From positions 1 to 33,774 of the forward strand of contig JASLZG010000008.1 of assembly GCA_030754995.1 (NCBI GenBank): a stretch of DNA of 33,774 bases, in the 5' to 3' direction. Positions 8,815 to 15,868 of this stretch are shown here, piece after piece. The notes below the pieces were generated by a model. The model saw only the letters and a program-made list of their open reading frames with translations, did not search any database and was not told the origin of the DNA. This DNA is from Lentisphaeria bacterium (GTDB taxonomy: Bacteria; Verrucomicrobiota; Lentisphaeria; JABSQK01; CAJWLW01). Position 1 is the first letter of the stretch; each line of letters begins with the position of its first letter. A program made the translations under genes and the position numbers.

Positions 8815-11649
8815 ATGAATCGAGCCGCAGCAAATCATTGGTCACGGACACTCGCCGTGTGCGCCGGTGCCATCGTCGCCCTGGTCGGAGCCCTGGTCAT
8901 TGTCGGCTGGTACGTGGGCAATCATTTCCTGATCCAGGTGCAGCCCGGTTCCCCCCCGATGCAGTTTAACACGGCGCTGGCCCTGATTCTCGCCGGTGTG
9001 GGCATTCTCAATGCCGTCACGTGGGAGGTGCGGCCGGTCTCGCTGGGCACCGGTCTCCTTTGTACGGCACTTGGCGGCCTGACGATGGCGCAATACGCCG
9101 GCGGCGGCGATTTTGGCATCGACGAATTTTTCTTTGCCCACGACGTACTCGATCGCACCGGCCCCGCTGGCCGCATGGGGCCGAACACCGCGCTGTGCTG
9201 CATCCTTGCCGGCTTGGCGCTGTTGCTCACCTGCCTGCCGCGGACTTCGCAGCGAAAGATCAGCACCATCGGCCTGCTCGGGACCTTGCAGATCGCCATT
9301 TCCGGTGTCGGCTTGTTCGGCTATGTCTCCAACCCCGGGTCAGCCTACGGCTATGGCGACGCCAACCGCATGGGGGTCCACACCGCCATCGGTTTTATCG
9401 GTGTCGGGATCGGCACGCTGGCCTATGCCTGGAGCGTTACCGTTTCACGTGCCTGGGAGGTGCCTCGCTGGTTCTCGGCGCTGGCCGGCGTCTGCAGCCT
9501 CACCGTGACACTTTGTCTGTGGCTTTCCCTGGCGGCGCAGGAGAAACAACAGATCGACCGCCTGATCACGACCACGGCCAGGCAACTCGGTGACGAACTG
9601 TCGCTGGAACTGCGGTCGCTGGTGCTGCCGATGCGGCGCAACGCCTGGCAGTGGCAGGACGAGAGCGGCATCGATCGCAACGGCTGGGGGGCGAACTTGC
9701 GCGGCCAGCTCAAGGAGCTGCACGCCTACGTCGCCGGCGGCCGTGTCGACGAGGATATGCAGACGCGCTGGTCGGCCGCGTTCAACACCGACAACGTCCG
9801 CCTGCCCGACGACCTCGCCGCATACCCCGTTGCCCGCTCGGCACTCGGCGCGGCACAGCGCCACAGGGATGTGACGCTGTCCGGACGCCTGCAACTGCCC
9901 GGCCTGGAAAGCGGTGTCATGGTCATCGCGCCAACCTCATCCAACGATACACCCAACGGTTTCGTTGTCGGCCTGCTCGACATGAGCCCCTTTGCCAAAA
10001 TCCTCGATCAAGCCGATGAAGGGTTCGAATACTCTGTCTTCGACGCAAAAAACGGGCTGCTCTACAGCCGTGGCCGGACGTTGCCGCACCTCGACGCAAA
10101 ATGGGGCCGCAACGTTCAATTGACGCTGCTCGGCACCACCTTCCATATCCACGTGGCGCCGGCACAGTCGACCCTGCTCGCCGAACAGTCCCTGGTCACC
10201 GCATGGATATTGCTGGCAGGCATCGTCGTCAGCCTCCTGCTGACGATGACCATCCACTTTGCCCAGACGTCCATTGACCAGACCGAAGCGCTGACCGCCA
10301 GCAACGACAAGCTGACGCTGGAAATCAACGTCCGTCGGTCAGCCGAGCACCAGCTGCAGGAGGCGCACCGCGACCTGCAGATGCGCGGGCTGCAGCTGAT
10401 CAGCATGACCGAGACCGCCAAAGCCGTCAACAGCGCCGACTCGCTCGAGGACGCCGTCCACATCACCTCCATGCATACCCGGTCGATTATCGGCACCCAC
10501 CTGGCGTTTGTCTGCTGCCGAGAGGGCGACGACTGGGGCCATGCGATGCGCTCGCTCAATCTCTCCGAGAAATATGACGCCGCCACTTCCTACGACATGA
10601 TCCCGCATGCCCAGGGCCTCTACTCCCATACCTGCGAGCAAAACCAGCCGGTGCGGCTGTCGGCCGCCGAGCTCGGCGCGCATCCGCGCTGGCACGGTTG
10701 TGACGCCACCGCTGACCTGCCAAAAATGCGCGGCTGGCTGGCCGCACCACTGATCGCTCACGACGGGGGCAACCTCGGGTTCATTCAGGTTTCCGACAAG
10801 TACCAGGGTGAATTCACCGAGGAAGACGAGATCGTCCTCATGCAGTTGGCGCAACTCGCGTCCACCGCGATCGAAATGCAGATCGCCAGGCGCAACCTCG
10901 AACTTCAAGCGGAGGAGCTGACCCGCTCGAACACCGAGCTCGAGCAATTCGCCAACGTCGCGTCGCACGACCTGCAGGAACCCCTGCGCAAGATCATCGG
11001 ATTCACCGACCGCCTCGAGGAGAAATACAAGGACCAGTTCGACCAAAAGGCCAATCGATACCTTCACTACATCAACGACGGCGCCGGCCGCATGCAGCAG
11101 CTCATCAAGGATCTGCTCGCCTTGTCGCGCGTCGGACGCCTTGGCCGGAAATTCGAACTCACCGACTGCAGGGATGTCGTCGCCCAGGCGGTCGACAACC
11201 TGGAGGCCGCTATCGCCGAACACGACGGCAAAGTCATTTTTGATGAACTGCCGGTCGTCATGGGCGACGCCACCCAGCTCACCCAGTTGTTTCAGAATCT
11301 CATCGGCAACGCGATCAAATTCCACGGTGACGAACCGCCCGTCGTCAACGTCACCGCCGAGGACATCGGCACTGAATGGCAGATCAAGATTCGCGACAAC
11401 GGCATCGGAATCGACCCGAAGTATGCCGATCGCATTTTCGTCATCTTCCAGCGGCTCCACACGCGCACCGACTATCCCGGAACGGGTATCGGCCTGGCGA
11501 TCTGCAAGAAAATCGTCGAGCGCCACAGCGGCCGAATTCGAGTCGAGGCGGGAAGTGAAGGTGGCAGCGTCTTTTGTTTCACCCTGCCGAAAATGGATTT
11601 GCCGGACGAGGCCAGAAAGACACAATTATCGGTTACCGCTGTGCCATGA
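8815..11649 (+). CDS. Membrane sensor histidine kinase with GAF domain (phytochrome-type HisKA)
   Basis: A 944-aa sensor kinase. Residues ~10-210 are an N-terminal multi-helix membrane module in which an M-x2-(N/H)-T-A-(L/I) motif recurs three times (near 49, 121 and 186). A TM helix at ~218-236, a ~215-residue extracytoplasmic domain and a TM helix at ~461-480 (TAWILLAGIVVSLLL) follow. Then come a coiled-coil linker (~490-530), a GAF domain (~535-695), HisKA with phospho-acceptor His718 in ASHDLQEPLRK, and an HATPase_c domain with N-box Asn832, DNGIGI from Asp861 and GTGIGLAI (889-896). There is no C-terminal receiver; the receivers are encoded separately by the divergent pair at 6840-8644. 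The HisKA style is that of phytochrome-like kinases, but I see no convincing bilin-binding Cys in the GAF, so the ligand is unknown. The stop overlaps the hemH start (ATGA). Confidence 0.95.
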   Translation: MNRAAANHWSRTLAVCAGAIVALVGALVIVGWYVGNHFLIQVQPGSPPMQFNTALALILAGVGILNAVTWEVRPVSLGTGLLCTALGGLTMAQYAGGGDFGIDEFFFAHDVLDRTGPAGRMGPNTALCCILAGLALLLTCLPRTSQRKISTIGLLGTLQIAISGVGLFGYVSNPGSAYGYGDANRMGVHTAIGFIGVGIGTLAYAWSVTVSRAWEVPRWFSALAGVCSLTVTLCLWLSLAAQEKQQIDRLITTTARQLGDELSLELRSLVLPMRRNAWQWQDESGIDRNGWGANLRGQLKELHAYVAGGRVDEDMQTRWSAAFNTDNVRLPDDLAAYPVARSALGAAQRHRDVTLSGRLQLPGLESGVMVIAPTSSNDTPNGFVVGLLDMSPFAKILDQADEGFEYSVFDAKNGLLYSRGRTLPHLDAKWGRNVQLTLLGTTFHIHVAPAQSTLLAEQSLVTAWILLAGIVVSLLLTMTIHFAQTSIDQTEALTASNDKLTLEINVRRSAEHQLQEAHRDLQMRGLQLISMTETAKAVNSADSLEDAVHITSMHTRSIIGTHLAFVCCREGDDWGHAMRSLNLSEKYDAATSYDMIPHAQGLYSHTCEQNQPVRLSAAELGAHPRWHGCDATADLPKMRGWLAAPLIAHDGGNLGFIQVSDKYQGEFTEEDEIVLMQLAQLASTAIEMQIARRNLELQAEELTRSNTELEQFANVASHDLQEPLRKIIGFTDRLEEKYKDQFDQKANRYLHYINDGAGRMQQLIKDLLALSRVGRLGRKFELTDCRDVVAQAVDNLEAAIAEHDGKVIFDELPVVMGDATQLTQLFQNLIGNAIKFHGDEPPVVNVTAEDIGTEWQIKIRDNGIGIDPKYADRIFVIFQRLHTRTDYPGTGIGLAICKKIVERHSGRIRVEAGSEGGSVFCFTLPKMDLPDEARKTQLSVTAVP

Positions 11650-12605
11650 CTGCTGAAACAGCATACGACGCCGTCGTCCTGGTTTCCTTCGGCGGCCCGG
11701 AGAAGCGGGCCGACGTCCTGCCCTTCCTGGATAACGTGCTGCGGGGACGGCGTGTCCCCGAGGCACGCAGACTGGAAGTCGCCGAGTACTATTACCAGTT
11801 CAACGGTGTCAGCCCGATCAATCAGCGCAATCGCGAGATTATTGCGGCGCTGAGCCAACTCCTCGCCGACCGGGAGATTCGTTTGCCGATCTACTTCGGC
11901 AATCGCAACTGGCATCCGCTGCTGGCAGAGACGTTCGCCGGCATGCGTGACGACGGCGTCAAACGGGCCATGGCCGTAGTGACCTCTGCGTTTGGCTCTT
12001 ATTCAGGTTGCCGGCAGTATCGGGAGGACATCGACGACGCCTGTGCGGCCGTCGACGGTGCTCCCGCAGTCGACAAGCTGCCGCTTTTCTGGGATAGTGA
12101 CGGCTTCATCACTGCTGCTGCCGATCGTCTGCGGGAGGCGCTCGACGCAGTTGCTACGAACGACGTCCGGGTTGCATTCACGGCACACAGCATTCCACTC
12201 GAGATGGCGGCCGTATCGCCCTACGAGGCGCAGCTGAACGCGGCCTGCGAAGCCGTCGCCAGCCGTTGCGAACAACCTCCCTGGGACCTGGTTTACCAGA
12301 GTCGCAGCGGCCCGGCGTCGCAGCCCTGGCTCAAGCCCGACATCTGCGGTCATCTCGAGGCGATAGCTGGCAATTGCCGCACCGTGATCATCCACCCGAT
12401 CGGTTTCCTGTCCGATCATCTCGAGGTGCTTTATGATCTCGACACCAAGGCGCGCGCGGTCTGCGACCGGCTGAATCTGAACATGATCCGCGCCGGCACT
12501 GTCGGCGACCACCCGGCGCTGATCGGGGCCCTGGCCGATCTCGTCCAGAACCACCTCGATCCCGCCGTCCAAATCCCTTCCTGCCCGGTCGGCTGTTGCC
12601 GGTGA
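11646..12605 (+). CDS. hemH: Ferrochelatase (protoheme or coproheme type), possible [2Fe-2S] form
   Basis: Inserts ferrous iron into a porphyrin late in heme synthesis; 319 aa, normal for bacterial enzymes. The ORF track starts at 11574, but the 24 extra residues only read the kinase gene in another frame. ATG 11646 gives the expected start (YDAVVLVSFGGPEKR) and overlaps the upstream stop as ATGA. Catalytic His181 lies in FTAHSIP, and the conserved acidic helix SDHLEVLYDLD carries Glu260. FNGVSPIN (52-59) and GNRNWHP (85-91) are family signatures. Four cysteines, Cys122 in YSGCRQY plus Cys313, Cys317 and Cys318 at the extreme C-terminus, resemble the arrangement that binds a [2Fe-2S] cluster in actinobacterial ferrochelatases. 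Sequence alone does not tell me whether it uses protoporphyrin IX or coproporphyrin III. Coupling to a sensor kinase suggests co-regulation. Confidence 0.95.
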   Translation: MTAETAYDAVVLVSFGGPEKRADVLPFLDNVLRGRRVPEARRLEVAEYYYQFNGVSPINQRNREIIAALSQLLADREIRLPIYFGNRNWHPLLAETFAGMRDDGVKRAMAVVTSAFGSYSGCRQYREDIDDACAAVDGAPAVDKLPLFWDSDGFITAAADRLREALDAVATNDVRVAFTAHSIPLEMAAVSPYEAQLNAACEAVASRCEQPPWDLVYQSRSGPASQPWLKPDICGHLEAIAGNCRTVIIHPIGFLSDHLEVLYDLDTKARAVCDRLNLNMIRAGTVGDHPALIGALADLVQNHLDPAVQIPSCPVGCCR

Positions 12606-12714
12606 TCAACGCCGTCCGGTCAAGGCGGACACCCCTTTATTTGCGGATCAGGTCAACGAACCAGGTACTTCGATTGCCGAACTGAACGCCCTGCACACAA
12701 CGGCAAGATGATAT

Positions 12715-13743
12715 TTATGCCTGTTCGCTGAGGCGGCGCTCAAGGGCTTCAAGCCGCTTGAGGAGGTCGGGGAGCCGCTTGATGAGGGCGAGCTGACGCA
12801 GATACTCCATGCGGGGAGTGGCGGGGTCACCGATAACCTTGCCACCAGGCTCGACGTCCTCCCACACGGAGGCGGCGCCCATGACCACGGCATGGTCGCC
12901 GATGTTGACGTGGCCGACGACCCCGGCCTGGCCGGCCAGAATGGCGTCGTCGCCGACTACCACGCTGCCCGCCAGGCCGACCTGGGCAACGATGAAACAA
13001 CGCTCGCCGATGACGACGTTGTGGGCAATCTGCACCAGGTTGTCGATCTTGGTGCCGGCCTTGATCCAGGTGCGGCCAAACCGGGCACGGTCAACACTGA
13101 CGTTCGAGCCGATCTCGACGTCGTCGTCGATCTGGACAATGCCGACCTGGGGGATCTTCTGGTGCACGGTGCCAGGGATGAATCCGTAACCGTCGCTGCC
13201 AATCACCGTGCCGCTGTGGATGATGACCCGGTCGCCAACGACGCAACGCTCGAGCACCACGACATTGGGGTGCAGCCGGCAGGCGGCACCAATATTGACC
13301 TGCCAACCAACATAACAACCAGCACCAATGACGGCGCCGGCGCCGATAACAACGCCAGCTTCGACAACCGCGTTGGGGCCGATATGCACATCGTCGGGCA
13401 CCACTACATCGGGATCAACGACGGCGCCGCGATGAATACCGGGAGACGGTAAAAAGGCGGGGGGTGCGAACTCCGCAACGACCGTGCTGAAAGCCGCCGA
13501 GGCGTTTTCGACAACGACCCAACAACGGTTCCGGGGTGGCAGCTCATTGAAGTCGGACTCGACAATGACAACGCCGGCCTTCGACGGCAGGACCTGCGGC
13601 GTGTACTGGGAGTTGCCCAGAAACGACAGGTGATGGGACTCAGCCTCGGCAAGCGACGCGACGCCGGAAATGCGACACGATCCGTCACCGGCAATGGTAC
13701 CGTTGACGAGGGCTGCAACCTGGGTGGCGGAAAACTCTTTCAT
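12715..13743 (-). CDS. lpxD: UDP-3-O-acylglucosamine N-acyltransferase
   Basis: Third step of lipid A synthesis: transfers a 3-hydroxyacyl chain from acyl carrier protein to the 2-amino group of UDP-3-O-acylglucosamine, in the cytoplasm. The 342 aa show an N-terminal uridine-binding domain (1-~100, with LSFLGNSQYTP), then a long left-handed beta-helix of hexapeptide repeats (~105-305). The catalytic His is His241 in VQIAHNVVIG, and GSDGYGF (182-188) is a family signature. A C-terminal helix (~315-340) ends the protein, as in LpxD trimers. It follows skp by 28 nt on the same strand, the classic skp-lpxD order, but fabZ and lpxA do not follow; the next gene (hemH) is convergent. This gene is strong evidence for an LPS-bearing outer membrane. 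Confidence 0.97.
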   Translation of the reverse strand: MKEFSATQVAALVNGTIAGDGSCRISGVASLAEAESHHLSFLGNSQYTPQVLPSKAGVVIVESDFNELPPRNRCWVVVENASAAFSTVVAEFAPPAFLPSPGIHRGAVVDPDVVVPDDVHIGPNAVVEAGVVIGAGAVIGAGCYVGWQVNIGAACRLHPNVVVLERCVVGDRVIIHSGTVIGSDGYGFIPGTVHQKIPQVGIVQIDDDVEIGSNVSVDRARFGRTWIKAGTKIDNLVQIAHNVVIGERCFIVAQVGLAGSVVVGDDAILAGQAGVVGHVNIGDHAVVMGAASVWEDVEPGGKVIGDPATPRMEYLRQLALIKRLPDLLKRLEALERRLSEQA

Positions 13744-13771
13744 CCGAATGTGCCGTCAACAAACAACCGGA

Positions 13772-14404
13772 TTATTCTTCGGGTGCAGGGTCAACGGGTT
13801 CCACTTCGTCTTCGATTTCGGCGCGCAGCTCCCGCAGCTCGTCTTCGTGGCCCCGATTGAGCTCGGCGACAAGGCTGTCAGTGATAAGCTTGCTCTCGTC
13901 GTAATAGACGAACGGCGGGATGCCGTTGAGGGTCTTGCCGGAGATGTCAAAGACGACGTCGTAGCTTTCCTTCTTGGCAACGTTCTTGACGAGCAGTGCG
14001 ATCTCCTCAATGATGCTGTTGCGACGTTTTTCGTACTGCTTGCTGAGTTCTTCCTTGCGGTGCCGTTCGTAGTCCTGCAGCTGTCGTTTCTTGGATTCGT
14101 AGTCGCGAAGTGTCAACTGTGCCTCCTGGCGTTTCCCTTCGCGAACCTCCTCGGCGAGGACGATATTCTGCGACGCTTCGAGCAGGTCCTCGAACCGGTC
14201 CTTGAGTCCGTCGATCTGCGCTGCCAGCGTTTTGGCGTACTCCCGGTAGGTGTCGGTCTGTTCGCGCAGGTATTTGTCGGCGCGGGCTGTCTTGTAGTAT
14301 TCCTGGAACACCTTTTCCATGTCGACATAGGCGGGGTTGAAGGCTGACGCGGCAAAGGTGGTGGGCAGCATTGCAGCGATGGCTAAGATAAGGAATCTTT
14401 GCAT
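13772..14404 (-). CDS. skp: OmpH/Skp-family periplasmic chaperone
   Basis: A 210-aa secreted protein. A signal peptide (about 1-20, MQRFLILAIAAMLPTTFAASA) precedes a mature domain starting 'FNPAYVDMEKVFQEYYKT', the usual OmpH/Skp opening. Residues ~40-150 are highly charged helix with heptad character (two coiled-coil tentacles). The C-terminal ~60 aa return to a small beta body (YDVVFDISG...) and end in an acidic, Pro-rich tail. Skp trimers hold unfolded outer-membrane proteins in the periplasm. It is somewhat longer than the ~160-aa E. coli protein. GGAG lies 9 nt before the ATG, inside the 3' end of the STAS gene, with which it overlaps by 22 nt; lpxD follows by 28 nt. The operon order STAS-skp-lpxD indicates an envelope-biogenesis unit. 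Confidence 0.9.
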   Translation of the reverse strand: MQRFLILAIAAMLPTTFAASAFNPAYVDMEKVFQEYYKTARADKYLREQTDTYREYAKTLAAQIDGLKDRFEDLLEASQNIVLAEEVREGKRQEAQLTLRDYESKKRQLQDYERHRKEELSKQYEKRRNSIIEEIALLVKNVAKKESYDVVFDISGKTLNGIPPFVYYDESKLITDSLVAELNRGHEDELRELRAEIEDEVEPVDPAPEE

Positions 14405-14946
14405 CTTGGCGAGCTCCGGGCTGGTAGCGGGGTTGTTGGATCGATCGGTCGACTACTCATCTGGCACAGGTCTTGTTTGAGAAACTCAACGACCTCCTTG
14501 AACTTGGGCACATTGCCCTCGTCGGCATCCATGAGGGCTTCGTGCGCCTTGAGAATGGTCTGCTGCTGTTCGATACCATCGTCGGCGACGGTGTTGCATA
14601 GTGCGGTCCAATCTTCGGCCGCGGCCTCGGTGTGGGTGAAGGCGAAGAGCCTCGTGAGCCCCAGGGTATCGAGCAACATCTTGAGGTTGTCGTCGGCATT
14701 GACGATTTCGACACGTAATTCACTGTTGGCGGCACCACGCCGGGCGATCATCGCGAGAATCCCCATGAAAGTGCTGTCCATGCCCTCGCATTCACCGAGA
14801 TTGACGAGCATCCGGCTGACCTTGGCGGCGATCATTTCGAGGCCGAAATCGCGCAGGCTCTGGCTGGCCTGAAGCGTCGCCCGTCCAATGACGCGCACCT
14901 GGGCAATATCGTTTCCGAAGGCAACGAGAATTTTTGCATCTGACAT
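14383..14946 (-). CDS. STAS-domain protein (anti-sigma-factor-antagonist-like)
   Basis: 187 aa. Residues ~5-112 match a STAS fold: a beta strand VSRMLVNLGECEGMDSTFMG, with Asp57-Ser58-Thr59 where SpoIIAA-like proteins carry the phosphorylatable Ser, followed by an alternating alpha/beta pattern (ELRVEIVNADDNLKMLLDTLGL). The remaining ~75 aa are mostly helical and hydrophilic, unlike minimal SpoIIAA proteins, and end in a Pro/Ser-rich tail overlapping the skp start. Known STAS proteins switch anti-sigma kinases or phosphatase cascades; no such partner is encoded nearby except the Ser/Thr kinase fusion ~6 kb away. Leading an skp-lpxD operon suggests a role connected with envelope state, but this is inference. 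Confidence 0.8.
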   Translation of the reverse strand: MSDAKILVAFGNDIAQVRVIGRATLQASQSLRDFGLEMIAAKVSRMLVNLGECEGMDSTFMGILAMIARRGAANSELRVEIVNADDNLKMLLDTLGLTRLFAFTHTEAAAEDWTALCNTVADDGIEQQQTILKAHEALMDADEGNVPKFKEVVEFLKQDLCQMSSRPIDPTTPLPARSSPRCKDSLS

Positions 14947-14987
14947 GCTGTGTACTAGAACCCCATATGCGGTAAAGAGAAGCTGTT

Positions 14988-15016
14988 ATAATAAACCGTG
15001 TGGCCGGTTTTGCCAG
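14988..15016 (-). promoter_or_regulatory. Candidate promoter for the STAS-skp-lpxD operon
   Basis: On the minus strand, CTGGCA (15016-15011), a 17-nt spacer and TATTAT (14993-14988) would start transcription about 35 nt before the STAS ATG at 14946. The -10 box matches five of six consensus bases and sits in a short AT-rich island in GC-rich sequence, which is the main support. Confidence 0.35.
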
Positions 15017-15064
15017 TGGCTCGGGGCAGTCGACAGGCTGGGTCCACGGGCGGCCGTGAATTCG

Positions 15065-15436
15065 TCAATTCCGGGCGCCGCCGGCGACATCAAAATCGGC
15101 TGCACCGGTGATTTCGATCCGACGCCTGCCGGCAGTCGCAGTGATATGAACTTGGATAGGACTTTCGGGGCAAAGGTTCCCGAGTCGCTCGGCCCATTCG
15201 ATCACGGTGACCGCACCGCCATCGTCGAGGTATTCATCGATGCCGATGCCGATAACGTTCGCCGGCGAGTCGAGCCGGTACAGGTCGATGTGGCAGAATC
15301 TCAGACTTTCGCCCTGGTATTCCTGCACCAGGGCAAAGGTCGGGCTGGTAACCGGTTCGTCGATGCCAAGGCCACGGGCCAGGCCGCGGGCAAAAACGGT
15401 TTTGCCGGCACCCAGGTCACCGTACAGGGCAACCAC
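15065..15436 (-). CDS. tsaE: tRNA threonylcarbamoyladenosine biosynthesis ATPase TsaE (N-terminal start unclear)
   Basis: P-loop ATPase that works with TsaB and TsaD to make t6A37 on ANN-decoding tRNAs. The Walker A motif GDLGAGKT sits only six residues after the annotated GTG. VTSPTFALVQEY and HIDLYRLD are TsaE signatures, and IEWAERL completes the family pattern. Family members normally have 25-40 residues before Walker A. Upstream in this same frame the sequence still reads as TsaE (TETQGLGQRLAATLRGGDVVALYGD), so the real protein almost certainly begins further up, around 15490-15590. I find no ATG, GTG or TTG in that frame between the GTG and the first in-frame stop. Either a rare start codon, a frameshift or sequence error, or a truncated product is involved. 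I give only the GTG-initiated extent. It lies 118 nt before the STAS gene and diverges from the small gene at 15584. Confidence 0.88.
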   Translation of the reverse strand: MVALYGDLGAGKTVFARGLARGLGIDEPVTSPTFALVQEYQGESLRFCHIDLYRLDSPANVIGIGIDEYLDDGGAVTVIEWAERLGNLCPESPIQVHITATAGRRRIEITGAADFDVAGGARN

Positions 15437-15572
15437 GTCGCCGCCACGGAGAGTGGCCGCCAGGCGCTGGCCGAGCCCCTGGGTCTCGGTGACAGCAGGT
15501 GCCGCGGCACCGATCGCGATCGCGCCGCAGCAATTGTTGAAGAATTCGATTTCCGCCGCAGGATGAGTCGTG

Positions 15573-15578
15573 TATAAT
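15573..15578 (+). promoter_or_regulatory. Perfect -10 box immediately before a start codon (leaderless transcript)
   Basis: TATAAT lies five bases before the ATG at 15584, so transcription would begin at or within a base or two of the A of the start codon. No Shine-Dalgarno sequence is near the ATG. The -35 region is poor. The complementary strand reads TATTAT at the same place and could serve tsaE in the opposite direction. Confidence 0.5.
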
Positions 15579-15583
15579 ACGAC

Positions 15584-15868
15584 ATGAACCTGCCGGAATC
15601 ATTCGAAAACGAGAATGTCGTGGTCGACACCGACAGTCAATACACCTACATCGGGCGCCTGGCGGCGCAGCAGGAAGGCGTAATCTGCCTGGAGGAGGCG
15701 GCAATGTACAATGCCGCGGAAGGCCGGGTCACGCTCGATCAGTACCTCGACGAGTGTGCGGCGCACGGCCATGCAGTTTCGCGGCAGCGGGTGTGGGTCC
15801 AGACAAGGCGCATCGTCTCGTTGTCGATGCTCAGCGACATCGTCAAACCGGGACAGGCCTCAGAGTGA
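15584..15868 (+). CDS. Small conserved protein of unknown function
   Basis: 94 aa, not a named family to me. The pattern is distinctive: an N-terminal acidic stretch, then VVVDTDSQYTYIGRLAAQ (12-29), which looks like the start of a small beta-barrel, a central region with acidic and hydrophobic residues (GVICLEEAAMYNAAEG), 'LDQYLDECAAHGHAVSRQRV' and a final hydrophobic-basic strand pattern (VWVQTRRIVSLSMLSDIV). I recall similar short proteins with 'V(V/L)DT(D/R)S..(V/T)YIG' in planctomycetes and verrucomicrobia, without function. No signal peptide or membrane segment is visible. Its promoter TATAAT is so close that the mRNA should be leaderless. The last 9 bp overlap the 3' end of the opposing aldolase gene. 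It is convincing as a gene because of codon pattern, promoter and this family resemblance. Confidence 0.75.
   Translation: MNLPESFENENVVVDTDSQYTYIGRLAAQQEGVICLEEAAMYNAAEGRVTLDQYLDECAAHGHAVSRQRVWVQTRRIVSLSMLSDIVKPGQASE

Noticed and set aside
10339-11625. 428-aa minus-strand ORF across the histidine kinase
   Set aside because: Shadow of the HisKA/ATPase coding sequence; no ribosome site or recognisable motif.
12606-12714. Terminator between hemH and lpxD
   Set aside because: Best stem found (GTCCG..CGGAC) is only 5 bp with no real T-run; not strong enough to list.
12892-13452. Asp/Val-rich repetitive plus-strand ORF across lpxD
   Set aside because: The repeats are only the mirror of the hexapeptide repeats of LpxD.
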